From Aeromonas diversa CDC 2478-85 (lineage in GTDB: Bacteria; Pseudomonadota; Gammaproteobacteria; Enterobacterales; Aeromonadaceae), in the NCBI RefSeq assembly GCF_000819805.1, contig NZ_CDCE01000037.1, forward strand, positions 279,734 through 343,733: a stretch of DNA of 64,000 nt, given 5' to 3'. Numbering within the stretch: the stretch's first letter is position 1; each line of letters starts with the position of its first letter. Of this stretch, positions 25,901-33,605 are shown piece by piece. The notes under the pieces were generated by a model. The model was not told the DNA's origin. It searched no databases and was given only the letters and a program-made list of their open reading frames with translations. Position numbers and translations under genes: made by a program.

Positions 25901-27403
25901 CTTGGCAAGGCCTCCGAGATGAGCGAGCACCTCAAGGCCAAGCTTAAGGCCGCCGAGGTGGACGCCCGCGCCGCCGGTGAGCAGCACAAGCAAATCAGTG
26001 CCCAGCACACCGAGGCGATGCAGGTACGCACGGCGCTCAACTCCAGCGTCGAAGCCAAGGCCGAGACCCTGCGCGAGTTCGAGCAGGAGCTCGGTGCCAT
26101 GGGGTTGACCCTGTCGGACGACATGGAAGAGAAGGCCCGTGGCCACAAGAAGGAGATCGAGGAGCTGCTCATTCGCACCCGCTCCCGTCGTACCAGCGCC
26201 GAGGCCCAGCTGCAGGTGACCAAGCGCGAGATCGAATCCCTCGGCGGTCGCCTCAAGGTGGAGGGTAAGGACTACTTCGGCGCTCGCAAGGCCCTGGTCG
26301 GCCACAAGGCGAGCTGGTCGCGCGTGGTGCGCCTGGCCCGCGAGACCGACGTGGAGAAGCGCCTCAATCGCCGCGAGCTGGCCTATCTCGATGCCGACGA
26401 CCTGCGCTCCATGTCGGACAAGGCCCTCGGCGCCCTGCGGGTGGCGGTGGCGCACGACGAGGACTTGCGCGACGCCCTGCGCCGTTCCGAGGGTAACCGC
26501 AGCACCGAGCAGAAGGTCGCCTTCTACGTGCAGGTCTACCGCTATCTCAAGGATCGCATCCGCAACGACATCATCCGCTCGGACGATCCGGTGGAGGCCA
26601 TCGAGGAGATGGAGATCGAGCTGGCGCGCTTGGCCGACGAGCTCAAGCAGCGGGAGAATCATCTGTCGCTCTCCTCCCACGAGGTGGCGGCCAAGATCAC
26701 CAACATCATCCGCCGCGAGCAGAACCGCATCCGGGTGCTCAACCAGGGTCTGCAGAACATCGCCTTCGGTCTGGTGCGCGGGGTGCGCCTCAACGTCAAC
26801 GTGCGCGAGGCCCACACCCGGCTGCTGACGGCACTCGCCGATCAGAGCGCCATGCACAACGATCTGTTCGCCGACAAGGAGCTCACCTTCTCCGAGGCGA
26901 TGGCCAAGCTGTTCCAGCGTCTCAACCCGCAGGTGGAGCAAGGAGAGCGCAACTACCAGGTGATGGGGGACGTGCTGCTCGATTACCGCAACTACCTGGA
27001 GCTGGAGATCGAGGTGCTGCGCGGCGCCGATGGCTGGCTGCGCGCCGAGAGCGGCGCCCTCTCCACCGGCGAGGCGATTGGGACCGGTCAGGCCATTCTG
27101 CTGATGGTGCTCATCAGTTGGGAGGAGGAGTCCCGCCGCCTGCGTGCCAAGGACATCGCTCCCTGTCGCCTCCTGTTCCTCGACGAGGCGGCGCGCCTGG
27201 ATGCCAAGTCCATCGCCACCCTGTTCGAGCTGTGCGAGCGCCAGGACATGCAGCTGCTGATTGCGGCGCCGGAGAACATCAGCCCCGAGAAGGGCACCAC
27301 CTACAAGCTCATCCGCAAGGTGCAGGGCAAGCACGAACACGTGCACGTGGTGGGGCTGCGCGGGTTTGGTTTCACCGACGAGGCCGCCAGGCTCAGCGCC
27401 TGA
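22976..27403 (+). CDS. mukB: Chromosome partition protein MukB (SMC-like ATPase)
   Basis: This SMC-like ATPase compacts and segregates the chromosome. It has 1475 aa (E. coli 1486). The N-terminal head has Walker A GGNGAGKST at 32-40; long coiled coils fill about 250-640 and 790-1150 around a hinge (~650-780, from VGGVLLSDVYDD). The C-terminal head has the ABC signature ALSTGEAIGTGQAILL and the Walker B region LLFLDEAARLD. A GTG start at 22976 follows mukE by 3 bp with a GGAGG site. Long open frames on the opposite strand here are shadows of biased codons. Confidence 0.97.
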   Translation: MRGKFKSLTMVNWNGFFARTFDLDQLVTTLSGGNGAGKSTTMAAFITALIPDQTLLHFRNTTEAGSSSASRDKGLYGKLQRGHCYSLLEVMNSREQRIWVGVHLEQVANRDNKVNITPFALVDVPDGLAPTDLLLEKLDDGKGRVRAFADLKAAAVQLGSLKVAKFNSVTDYHNFMFEFGITPKKLRDQKDRSKFYRLIEASLYGGISSSISRSLREYLLPENSGVRKAFQDMEAAIYENRRTLEAIKETQGQRDLFKNLITETTHYVAADYVRNAAEKARLSELALKARAELSDKRRLLAEEKQRAIYLADEVEQLTNREKLLTDELETAAEHLGKVMAAVALKKKIELYRADLQELVDKLEQQSAVVEEIQARLLDAEERRERALAEVDSLKTQLADYQQALDIQQTRAIQYRQAVQAMETAREQCELADLDAGNAHQQLAALRERESQLTRAVLDAEQQLALAKTAASDYEQAMTLLLSVAPQTQRGDAYTVAQQLGRRLIEERALLAQGEGLRAALVRLEKEVAGAEQLGKLVAQLAESGARVEDGDELDLLLEGLRTRREELDEEAEGIAQRRSERRHQSEQLERDIKALTALAPRWLQASDKLEQLREQSGLPLATAEEISLGMSQVLADERRFEQESRDIQGRKQAIELQVKNLQLGAGEADSRLSRIAEQVGGVLLSDVYDDISIDDAPYYSALYGPARCALVVLDLDGAIERLKALDDCPEDIYLIQGNPDSFDEDLVEADELGNAVLVRTSKRQVRYSRYPELPLFGRAAREKRIEQLEVERDALVEAYAKAAFEQQKFHRLYQHFSDFVGTHLGIAFQADPELEIEQKQAALRQLQGVVGESERELQSLKGAQAQVARQLQLAQAMLPLAHLFGEPVGEQLEEARAQVARLDAARDFVARHGVTLEKLEAMNQALRQDPQGLAELQATFDREHGALSEQKRRCYLLDQVVARLPHLAYQDAQDLLGKASEMSEHLKAKLKAAEVDARAAGEQHKQISAQHTEAMQVRTALNSSVEAKAETLREFEQELGAMGLTLSDDMEEKARGHKKEIEELLIRTRSRRTSAEAQLQVTKREIESLGGRLKVEGKDYFGARKALVGHKASWSRVVRLARETDVEKRLNRRELAYLDADDLRSMSDKALGALRVAVAHDEDLRDALRRSEGNRSTEQKVAFYVQVYRYLKDRIRNDIIRSDDPVEAIEEMEIELARLADELKQRENHLSLSSHEVAAKITNIIRREQNRIRVLNQGLQNIAFGLVRGVRLNVNVREAHTRLLTALADQSAMHNDLFADKELTFSEAMAKLFQRLNPQVEQGERNYQVMGDVLLDYRNYLELEIEVLRGADGWLRAESGALSTGEAIGTGQAILLMVLISWEEESRRLRAKDIAPCRLLFLDEAARLDAKSIATLFELCERQDMQLLIAAPENISPEKGTTYKLIRKVQGKHEHVHVVGLRGFGFTDEAARLSA

Positions 27404-27476
27404 CGAGAAGTGAAATGATGCGGGGGGCCTTGGCCTCCCGCATCGTTTGTATCGGCCACGAGAGAGGGAGTCGGGG

Positions 27477-27866
27477 ATGAAGAGGGTGAGCATGGGGCTG
27501 CTGCTTGGCGCGTGCGTTTTGCTGGCGGCCTGTAGCAGCCGCTACGATGAGGCCCACGGCGGCAGCTGGCGCGGTTACAGCGAGACCGGGCTGGCGTCGT
27601 ATTATGCCGATCGCTACCACAATCGGCGCACCGCCAGCGGCGAGCCCTATCGCAAGGATCGCAGCACGGCGGCGCACCAAGTGTTGCCCTTCGGCAGCCG
27701 GGTGAAGGTGACGAATCTGGCCAACGGCAAGAGCGTGGTGGTGCGCATCAACGATCGCGGGACCTTCCCCGAGGGGCGCGTCATCGATCTCTCCCGCTCG
27801 GCCTTCGCCGCCATCGCCAATCCGGCGCAGGGGCTAATCCGGGTGCGCATTGAGGTGATCGAGTAG
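27477..27866 (+). CDS. RlpA-like lipoprotein, single double-psi barrel domain
   Basis: A 129-aa lipoprotein: signal peptide with lipobox LLAAC (Cys ~18), then one double-psi beta-barrel domain of the RlpA family (GLASYYADRYHNRRTASGEPY, LPFGSRVKVTNLANGKSVVVRINDRG, RVIDLSRSAF). RlpA of E. coli is 362 aa with an added SPOR domain; this protein lacks SPOR, so it is unlikely to be the septal RlpA itself. Cell-wall binding or transglycosylase activity is inferred from the family. ATG 27477 has a purine-rich site; it lies 73 bp after mukB. Confidence 0.85.
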   Translation: MKRVSMGLLLGACVLLAACSSRYDEAHGGSWRGYSETGLASYYADRYHNRRTASGEPYRKDRSTAAHQVLPFGSRVKVTNLANGKSVVVRINDRGTFPEGRVIDLSRSAFAAIANPAQGLIRVRIEVIE

Positions 27867-27905
27867 GGCCGTCAGGTCTCTCAGGCCTGGGGTTTTAGCA
27901 ATGAA

Positions 27906-27927
27906 ATGGGAGGCCTGCGCCTCCCAT
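27906..27927. terminator. Stem-loop between the RlpA-like gene and the entericidin-like gene
   Basis: Perfect 9-bp arms atgggaggc / gcctcccat close on a 4-nt loop between the convergent genes. The minus-strand exit (ttcatt) is the more T-rich. Confidence 0.55.
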
Positions 27928-27943
27928 CGTGTTTCTGCTCCCG

Positions 27944-28066
27944 TCACTGGGTGCTGCGTTTTATGGTCTCACCGGCTTTCTCGATATCCTGACCGATACC
28001 GTGCACCGTATTGCAACCGGCGAGGGCCAGCAGTAGCAAGAGCAGACCGGCACTGAGTACTCTCAT
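27944..28066 (-). CDS. Entericidin-family small lipoprotein
   Basis: A 40-aa product beginning MRVLSAGLLLLLLALAGC has a lipoprotein signal with LALAGC; the mature part is CNTVHGIGQDIEKAGETIKR, the entericidin A/B pattern. In E. coli, EcnA and EcnB form a lipoprotein pair linked to stationary-phase lysis; only one is found here. The ATG follows an AAGGAGG site at five bases. It lies 56 bp downstream of the chemotaxis gene on the same strand and is followed by a stem-loop. Confidence 0.82.
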   Translation of the reverse strand: MRVLSAGLLLLLLALAGCNTVHGIGQDIEKAGETIKRSTQ

Positions 28067-28122
28067 CTCTTCCTCCTTCTCGTTGGCATCTGGGCTTATG
28101 AGAAAGCGTGGCATCTTTTCAA

Positions 28123-30129
28123 TCAGGCGCTAAGCCGAAAGCGACTGACCAGCTCCTGCTGGCGCTCGGCCAGCCGATCGAGCTGCTGACTGGTGCCGGC
28201 GACCTGATCGATGCCGCGATAGTTGAGATCCGAGATGTCCGAGATGTGATTGAGGTTGGTCGCTATCTCGGCGCTGGTGGCCTGCTGCTGCTCGGCGGCG
28301 GCCGCTATCTGGCTCGCCATGTCGTTGATCTGGGTGACGATCCCCTGGATCTCCTCCATGGCGCCGTTGGCATCGGAGCTCTGTTGCACGCTCGCCTCCA
28401 TCTCGCCGGAGCACTCCTCCATCTCCTTGACGGCGCGGGAGACCGCCTGTTGCAGCCCCTCTATCATGGCGTTGATCTCGCTGGTGGAGTCGCTGGTGCG
28501 CGAGGCCAGGTTGCGCACCTCGTCGGCCACCACGGCGAAGCCGCGACCCTGCTCGCCGGCCCGGGCCGCCTCGATGGCGGCGTTGAGGGCCAGCAGGTTG
28601 GTCTGCTCGGCGATGCCGCGGATCACCTCGAGGATGTTGCCTATCTTGCTGCTCATGGTGTTCACCTCGGCGATCACCTGGCCCGCGTGCTGCAGCTTCT
28701 GGGCCAGCTGATGGGTGGTGGAGATGTTGCCGGCCATCACCTTGCGCCCGACGCGTGAGGCGCGCTCGACCTCCTGCACCTGCTCCAGGCTCTGGTGGGC
28801 GGCCTGGGCCACCTCGCGCACCGAGGCCTCCATCTGGGTCATGGCGGTGGCCACAGAGGCGGTTTCGGCGCGTTGGCGCTCGAGCTCACCGCGTACCTTC
28901 TCGGCGGTGTGGCGGTTGCTGTGGGCGGTGGCGGTGAGCTGGGTCGCCGCACCGGCCAGTTGGCCCAGCACGTCGCCCATCTGGGTGATGAGCAGGTTCA
29001 CCTGGCGGGCCAGTTGGCCAAATTCGTTCTGGCTCTGGAAGCGGACCCGGGCCGTCATCTCCCCTTGGGTGACGGCGCCCAAGACGCTCAGCAGCTCTTG
29101 AAGCGGGCGGCGAATGGCCTTGCCAAGGCCCCAGGCGACCAGCAGGGCCAGCACGATGGCGGCGGCGATGGCCATGCCCTGGGTGAGGCGGCTCTGGCTG
29201 AGCACGCCATCGGCGGCGGCGATGCTCTGATCCATGATCTGGCGGCTCTCCTGATCGACGCTGGCCAGGGTCTGCTGGATGGCGACGACCTGTTCGCCGG
29301 CGGCGCTGCGCTGCGCCTGCATGTCAGACTGCTCGCGCATCAGGGCGAGGTATTGCACCAGCACCCCCTCGTCGGCCGTGGTGTCACGCACGAAGGCGCG
29401 CACCTGGTGACCCAGATCGTTATCGAAGTTGGGCAGCTCGTTTTCCAGATCCTTGACCGTGGCGTTGAACCCCTGGATCTGCATCTTGTTGCGTTTGAGG
29501 GCGGCCTCAATGCTCGCGGTCGCGCTCTGGTTGAGGGCATCCATGGTGGAGAGTTCGATGGTCGAGAGCTGGGTGGTGAGCTTCTCGGCGAGCATCTTAA
29601 TGAAGCTGTCATCGATAGTGATCATCATGTCGGCCAGGTTCTTCTTGAACTGAGGCAGGGTCACCTGAAACTGACCCTTGGCCCGGTTCACCTTGGTCAA
29701 CCGCTCCAGCATGCTGCGCCGGGTGGCGGGCAACGGCGCGGTCTGATCCAGGTATTGGCCAACCTGGCTGGAGAGGGTCGCCAACGACGAGCTCAACTGG
29801 GTGTGGCTGGCCGCCGCCTGTTTGAGTTCGGCCAGGGCAGCCCGGGTCGCTTCGCGCTCAGTGGTGAGGTGCTTGACCTCTTCATCGAGCACCTTGAGAT
29901 CCGATTCGGAAAGGGTGTCGCTGAGCCAGCGATGGGTCTCTAGCAGTACGATTTGGGTGCGAGCGCTGGCCTGCACCAGGGGCATGGACTGATCCGTGAC
30001 CCGGGTCAAGGCCCCCTTGAGCTGCCCCTGACTGAAGAAGGTGAGCGACGAGGCGCCGACCATCACGAGGATCAGGATGGCAAATCCCAGATAGACTCGC
30101 TGCAAGATTGAAAGGTTGTGTACGTTCAT
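28123..30129 (-). CDS. Methyl-accepting chemotaxis protein
   Basis: This 668-aa inner-membrane chemoreceptor has a membrane segment at ~10-32, a large periplasmic ligand region (~33-315, mostly helical), a second membrane helix near 318-338, a HAMP domain (~340-392, [15 protein letters not shown]) and a cytoplasmic signalling domain with the hairpin-tip signature [20 protein letters not shown]. The ligand cannot be read. No strong Shine-Dalgarno precedes the ATG at 30129, although the membrane segment fixes the frame. A flagellar-type sigma-28 promoter may drive it. Confidence 0.9.
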   Translation of the reverse strand: MNVHNLSILQRVYLGFAILILVMVGASSLTFFSQGQLKGALTRVTDQSMPLVQASARTQIVLLETHRWLSDTLSESDLKVLDEEVKHLTTEREATRAALAELKQAAASHTQLSSSLATLSSQVGQYLDQTAPLPATRRSMLERLTKVNRAKGQFQVTLPQFKKNLADMMITIDDSFIKMLAEKLTTQLSTIELSTMDALNQSATASIEAALKRNKMQIQGFNATVKDLENELPNFDNDLGHQVRAFVRDTTADEGVLVQYLALMREQSDMQAQRSAAGEQVVAIQQTLASVDQESRQIMDQSIAAADGVLSQSRLTQGMAIAAAIVLALLVAWGLGKAIRRPLQELLSVLGAVTQGEMTARVRFQSQNEFGQLARQVNLLITQMGDVLGQLAGAATQLTATAHSNRHTAEKVRGELERQRAETASVATAMTQMEASVREVAQAAHQSLEQVQEVERASRVGRKVMAGNISTTHQLAQKLQHAGQVIAEVNTMSSKIGNILEVIRGIAEQTNLLALNAAIEAARAGEQGRGFAVVADEVRNLASRTSDSTSEINAMIEGLQQAVSRAVKEMEECSGEMEASVQQSSDANGAMEEIQGIVTQINDMASQIAAAAEQQQATSAEIATNLNHISDISDLNYRGIDQVAGTSQQLDRLAERQQELVSRFRLSA

Positions 30130-30170
30130 TATTGTGTTGTCCCGCTGTCACTGTGTTCCTGTCGATGCGA

Positions 30171-30197
30171 CTATCGGCATTTTTAACAGTAAATCGA
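30171..30197 (-). promoter_or_regulatory. Candidate sigma-28 (FliA) promoter of the chemotaxis gene
   Basis: On the minus strand GCCGATAG (30178-30171) matches the FliA -10 GCCGATAA at 7 of 8 bases. The -35 position holds TCGATTTA, only a partial match to TAAAGTTT. Initiation would give a leader of about 35 nt. Confidence 0.45.
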
Positions 30198-30323
30198 GCA
30201 GAAGTGGCAAGGCACGTAGCAGAAAAGGGGGCCAGCTCACACTTGCCCGAAAAGGTGGCGCCACAAGGCACTTTCCTTTACCCTCACTCCACTGCCAACC
30301 CTTTGTTTTCAAGGAGTCTATCC

Positions 30324-30674
30324 ATGGCTGAGGAAACCATTTTCAGCAAGATCATCCGCAAGGAAATCCCGGCCCAGATCCTCTATCAGGACGATCTGGT
30401 CACCGCGTTTCGCGATATCAGCCCCAAGGCACCGACCCATATTCTGCTCGTCCCCAATGTGTTGATCCCGACCGTTAACGATGTCGAGCCCGAGCATGAG
30501 GCCGCCCTCGGTCGTCTCTTCACCGTCGCCCGCAAGCTGGCCGCCGAGGCAGGTATTGCCGAGGATGGCTATCGCCTGGTCATGAACTGCAACCGTCACG
30601 GCGGACAAGAGGTCTATCACATCCATATGCATCTGCTGGGCGGCAAGCACCTGGGTGCCCTGGTGAGCTGCTAA
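30324..30674 (+). CDS. hinT: HIT-family purine nucleoside phosphoramidase HinT
   Basis: The cytosolic enzyme hydrolyses adenosine phosphoramidates and acyl-AMP. It has 116 aa (E. coli 119). The histidine triad HIHMHLLGG at 99-103 and the N-terminal [20 protein letters not shown] are intact. ATG 30324 follows AAGGAG. As in E. coli it precedes lpoB and thiK, but ycfL, which lies between hinT and lpoB there, is missing. Confidence 0.95.
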   Translation: MAEETIFSKIIRKEIPAQILYQDDLVTAFRDISPKAPTHILLVPNVLIPTVNDVEPEHEAALGRLFTVARKLAAEAGIAEDGYRLVMNCNRHGGQEVYHIHMHLLGGKHLGALVSC

Positions 30675-30796
30675 GGCAGCTCCTGTCGTCCGGGTGCCGG
30701 TGTGGCATCGATCTTCTGCCGGGGTTTGCCCTAGCATTAGCGTTCATGGCGGGGCAGTGGCTCCGCCATCTGTCTTTTGTTGAGAGAGTAAACAAG

Positions 30797-31384
30797 ATGA
30801 AGATGCGTCTCCTGATGCTGGCCACGGCCCTCCTGCTGGGGGGCTGTAGCGTTAATCCCTACAACTGGCCCGGCAGCGAGAGCCCGGCGCCGGTCAAGCC
30901 GGCAAAGCCGACCCCACCGCCCGTGGTGAAACCCGCCAAGCCGCAGCAGCCCGAGTCGGTCAAGCCGTCGCAGAGCACGGCCACCCTGGCCCAGGCCATG
31001 GCCGACAGCTTCGTGCAGGCCCCCGAGGTGCGTCAGCTGGCGCCTTCCGCCCCCGTCTTGCTGCTGACCCCCCCGCAGAACGGCACCGGTGAGCCGGTCG
31101 ATACCCGACTCATGGCCGATATCATGAGAAAGCGCATCGCGGCCCAGGCCGGCTTTCGTTTCGTCGACTCGGGCCAGGTGGCCGCCATTACTAGCCAGCT
31201 CGAGTATCAGCAGGGGGGGATGAATCCGGCCTCTCTGGTGCGTCTGGGCCGTCAGAGTGGCGCCGGGCTCATGCTCTACGGGGATCTGGCCAGGGAAGGG
31301 GGGCGTTATCGCCTCTCCATGAGCCTGATGGACCTGCGAAGCGGGGAGCTGCTCTGGAATGGCAGTCGTGCCGCCGGCCGCTGA
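30797..31384 (+). CDS. lpoB: Outer-membrane lipoprotein LpoB, activator of PBP1B
   Basis: This 195-aa lipoprotein (E. coli 213) reaches through peptidoglycan to stimulate the PBP1B transpeptidase. The lipobox LLLGGC gives a Cys near 16, followed by a proline- and lysine-rich disordered linker (PAKPTPPPVVKPAKPQQPE) and a compact domain with LLTPPQNGTGEPVDTR, AGFRFVDSGQV and LRSGELLWNGSRA. Start 30797 gives the lipoprotein signal directly. The end overlaps the next gene by 26 bp. Confidence 0.93.
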   Translation: MKMRLLMLATALLLGGCSVNPYNWPGSESPAPVKPAKPTPPPVVKPAKPQQPESVKPSQSTATLAQAMADSFVQAPEVRQLAPSAPVLLLTPPQNGTGEPVDTRLMADIMRKRIAAQAGFRFVDSGQVAAITSQLEYQQGGMNPASLVRLGRQSGAGLMLYGDLAREGGRYRLSMSLMDLRSGELLWNGSRAAGR

Positions 31385-32180
31385 GCCGCAGCGGCTGATC
31401 CTGCCCGCGCCCTGGTGTGATGCCGCCGTCGACGCCGTCGCCGGCGGCCTGACCAACCGCAACCTGCGCCTGCGCGCCGCCGATGGGCGCCGGGCCTTCC
31501 TGCGCATCGGCCACCCCTCGCCGGAGCACCTTGGCATCGATCGCCACCAAGAGTGGCGCCTCTATCAGCAGGCGGCCCAGGCGGGGTTGGCGCCTCCCTG
31601 CCTGTTTGCCGACCCCGGGCGCGGCGTCTTGCTACTCGAGTGGTGTGACGAGCCGAGCTGGGCCGAGCGCCCGCCTTCGCAGGCAGAGGCCATCTCTGCC
31701 CTGGCGCACCTGCTGGCGGGTCTGCACCGGCTGCCTGTGCCTGAGGTCAGCATGGCCGTGCGTCCCCATGCGCGGCGTTATCGCCGCCAACTGCTCACTG
31801 TGCCCGACTGGCTGTCTGCCCTGGAGCGGCCGCTGCTGGCCAGCCGCGAGCCCGCTGGGGCCCTGCGGGCCTGCCATCACGATCTCAACCCGGCCAACTT
31901 GCTCGGGCCGCGCCCCTGGGTGGTGGACTGGGAGTATGGCGCAGCGGGTCATCCGGGCTTTGAGCTCGCCTCCATCTTGCGCACCCATGGCTGGTGCGAG
32001 GAGCGGGGCGACGAGTTGGAGGCTTGCTATCTGGCCGGCGGCGGGGCATGTTCAGAGTTGACGTTTCGTCCCTTCTTGCCTTGGGTCGACTACATAGCCC
32101 TGCTCTGGGCCCTGGTGCGTCAGCAAGAGGGGGAGGAGATGAGCAGTTGGATTGATAGCTATCGTCAACGACTGGAGTGA
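31359..32180 (+). CDS. thiK: Thiamine kinase-like phosphotransferase
   Basis: The 273-aa protein belongs to the aminoglycoside phosphotransferase/choline kinase fold: GGLTNRNLRL near 30, RAFLRIG, the catalytic loop CHHDLNPANLL near 175 and the metal-binding VVDWEYGA near 190. E. coli ThiK (274 aa), in the same position after lpoB, phosphorylates salvaged thiamine. ATG 31359 overlaps lpoB by 26 bp with a GGAG site, so coupled expression is likely. Substrate is inferred mainly from synteny. Confidence 0.82.
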   Translation: MAVVPPAAEPQRLILPAPWCDAAVDAVAGGLTNRNLRLRAADGRRAFLRIGHPSPEHLGIDRHQEWRLYQQAAQAGLAPPCLFADPGRGVLLLEWCDEPSWAERPPSQAEAISALAHLLAGLHRLPVPEVSMAVRPHARRYRRQLLTVPDWLSALERPLLASREPAGALRACHHDLNPANLLGPRPWVVDWEYGAAGHPGFELASILRTHGWCEERGDELEACYLAGGGACSELTFRPFLPWVDYIALLWALVRQQEGEEMSSWIDSYRQRLE

Positions 32181-32184
32181 TCCC

Positions 32185-33024
32185 ATGATGCGAACCCGAG
32201 CCTGGTTGCTTGGTCTGCTCTGCCTCTTGCTGGTCGGCTGCTCGACCCGCCTCATCTACAACTGGCTCGATTGGGCCATCGTCTGGCAGCTGGACGATTA
32301 CTTCTCCCTGACCCGGGATCAGCGCAGCGCCCTGGATAGGGAGGTGAGCGGTCTGATGCGCTGGCACCGCAAGTCGGAGATCCCCGCCTACGGCGCCCAG
32401 CTCAAGGGGCTGAGCGAGGCAGTGGCCAGTCCCATGACGACGGCTCAGGTCGACAAGCACCTGGCGGCTCTGGAGGGGGATCTCGATCGCCTCATCGCCG
32501 ATGCCATGCCAAGGGCGGTGCGTCTGGCCGAACAGCTCACCGATGCGCAGCTACAGCGTTTTCTCAAGGAGCGGCGGCAAAAGCTGGCGCAAAAACGCGA
32601 GGAGTTTCGCCGCAACCCGCGCGAGCAGGAGCTGCGCGAGTTCACCGAGAAGATGAACACCCGGCTGACCTTTTGGATAGGCGAGGTGAAGCCGGCGCAG
32701 GCGCCACTGGTCGCCCGTTGGGTCGAATGGCAATACGAGCTCTACGGCCCCTGGCTCGACTATCAGCTGCATTGGTGGGATGAGCTCGAGCAGGTGGTCA
32801 GGCTCAAGGGCACCCCTGAGTTTGCGCCGGCCTTCGAGCGCCTGCTCGCCAGCGGCGACAGCCTGATGGGGGGGCGCTACACGGGTTACACGGCCCAGTC
32901 GCGCCAGCGAACCGTGCAGTGGTTATCGGACTTGAGCCAGAGCCTCGATCTCTCCCAGCGGGCCCATCTCTATGGCCTGCTCAAGGGATATGCCGATGAC
33001 TTCATGGAGATGGCGCGCCGTTGA
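32185..33024 (+). CDS. DUF6279 family lipoprotein
   Basis: A 279-aa lipoprotein with signal peptide and lipobox LLLVGC (Cys ~19), then STRLIYNWLDWAIVWQLDDYFSLT, the conserved opening of the DUF6279 lipoproteins. The rest is almost entirely helical and highly charged (ERRQKLAQKREEF). The function is unknown. It follows thiK after 4 bp with a GGAG site at the first of two adjacent ATGs (32185), so it is probably cotranscribed. Confidence 0.82.
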   Translation: MMRTRAWLLGLLCLLLVGCSTRLIYNWLDWAIVWQLDDYFSLTRDQRSALDREVSGLMRWHRKSEIPAYGAQLKGLSEAVASPMTTAQVDKHLAALEGDLDRLIADAMPRAVRLAEQLTDAQLQRFLKERRQKLAQKREEFRRNPREQELREFTEKMNTRLTFWIGEVKPAQAPLVARWVEWQYELYGPWLDYQLHWWDELEQVVRLKGTPEFAPAFERLLASGDSLMGGRYTGYTAQSRQRTVQWLSDLSQSLDLSQRAHLYGLLKGYADDFMEMARR

Positions 33025-33066
33025 GGCATGCCGTCCGCGTCCTTGTGAGGGGGAGGGGGTCATGAT

Positions 33067-33525
33067 ATGGTGCCTCCTTTGCTTTTGCCCGTGAGACGAC
33101 GTTTGCGCTTTTCCTGGCTTAAAACCTTCCTTCTGGGGAGCCTGCTCTCTCTGATCCTGTGCAGCTTTTGGGGTGCAGGGACAGAGGCATCTGCGCATCC
33201 GGATGGCGGTGTGGTCGCCGGGGTTAGCCAGCCGCTTCAGGACAATCTGGAGGGGATCCTCACTCATCAGACCCATCTGCTGCGCCTCGAGCAGGGACTT
33301 CGCAGCGATGACGAGCCGGGCGATACGCTTCGTCTCTTGCTGACCGAGTGGTCCCTTGCCGAGATCCAGCAGCTGCTGTTTGGTCTGCTCCTCGTCCCCG
33401 GTATCGCCTACCTCAGGTACTCCTTTCGGGATCGCTTCAGCCGAGATGATCGGCGAAGACGAGTCCGTCCCCATCTTCTCTATCGCTTCCTCCAGCGCCA
33501 TCGCGCCTTGCCGCTGATGGCCTGA
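33067..33525 (+). CDS. Uncertain ORF, possible small membrane protein
   Basis: I do not recognise this ORF. It encodes 152 aa with an N-terminal hydrophobic signal or membrane segment (FLLGSLLSLILCSFWG), an acidic middle and a second possible helix (LLFGLLLVPGIAYL), then a very basic tail. A purine-rich GGGGGAGGGGG precedes the ATG by about 7 bp. Third-position GC is mixed, and a 135-residue hydrophilic ORF is open on the opposite strand, so this may not be coding. If real, it lies between thiK-DUF6279 and secD2. Confidence 0.4.
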   Translation: MVPPLLLPVRRRLRFSWLKTFLLGSLLSLILCSFWGAGTEASAHPDGGVVAGVSQPLQDNLEGILTHQTHLLRLEQGLRSDDEPGDTLRLLLTEWSLAEIQQLLFGLLLVPGIAYLRYSFRDRFSRDDRRRRVRPHLLYRFLQRHRALPLMA

Positions 33526-33605
33526 CGCGCAGCCGCGCAGACAGGTCTTCCCTCTCGTGGGCTTCACGCCGGTGAAGCTGCCGTTTTCTCTATTGGGATG
33601 CTGTC

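Noticed and set aside
22280..27493. A 1737-codon open frame on the minus strand across mukE-mukB
   Set aside because: It is antisense to the complete MukB and MukE, has a low-complexity Leu/His/Gln composition and no recognisable fold. It results from high third-position GC.
32923..33567. A 214-codon minus-strand frame before secD2
   Set aside because: It runs antisense into the DUF6279 lipoprotein and has only a weak ribosome-binding site. The plus-strand frame is slightly favoured, but neither is certain.
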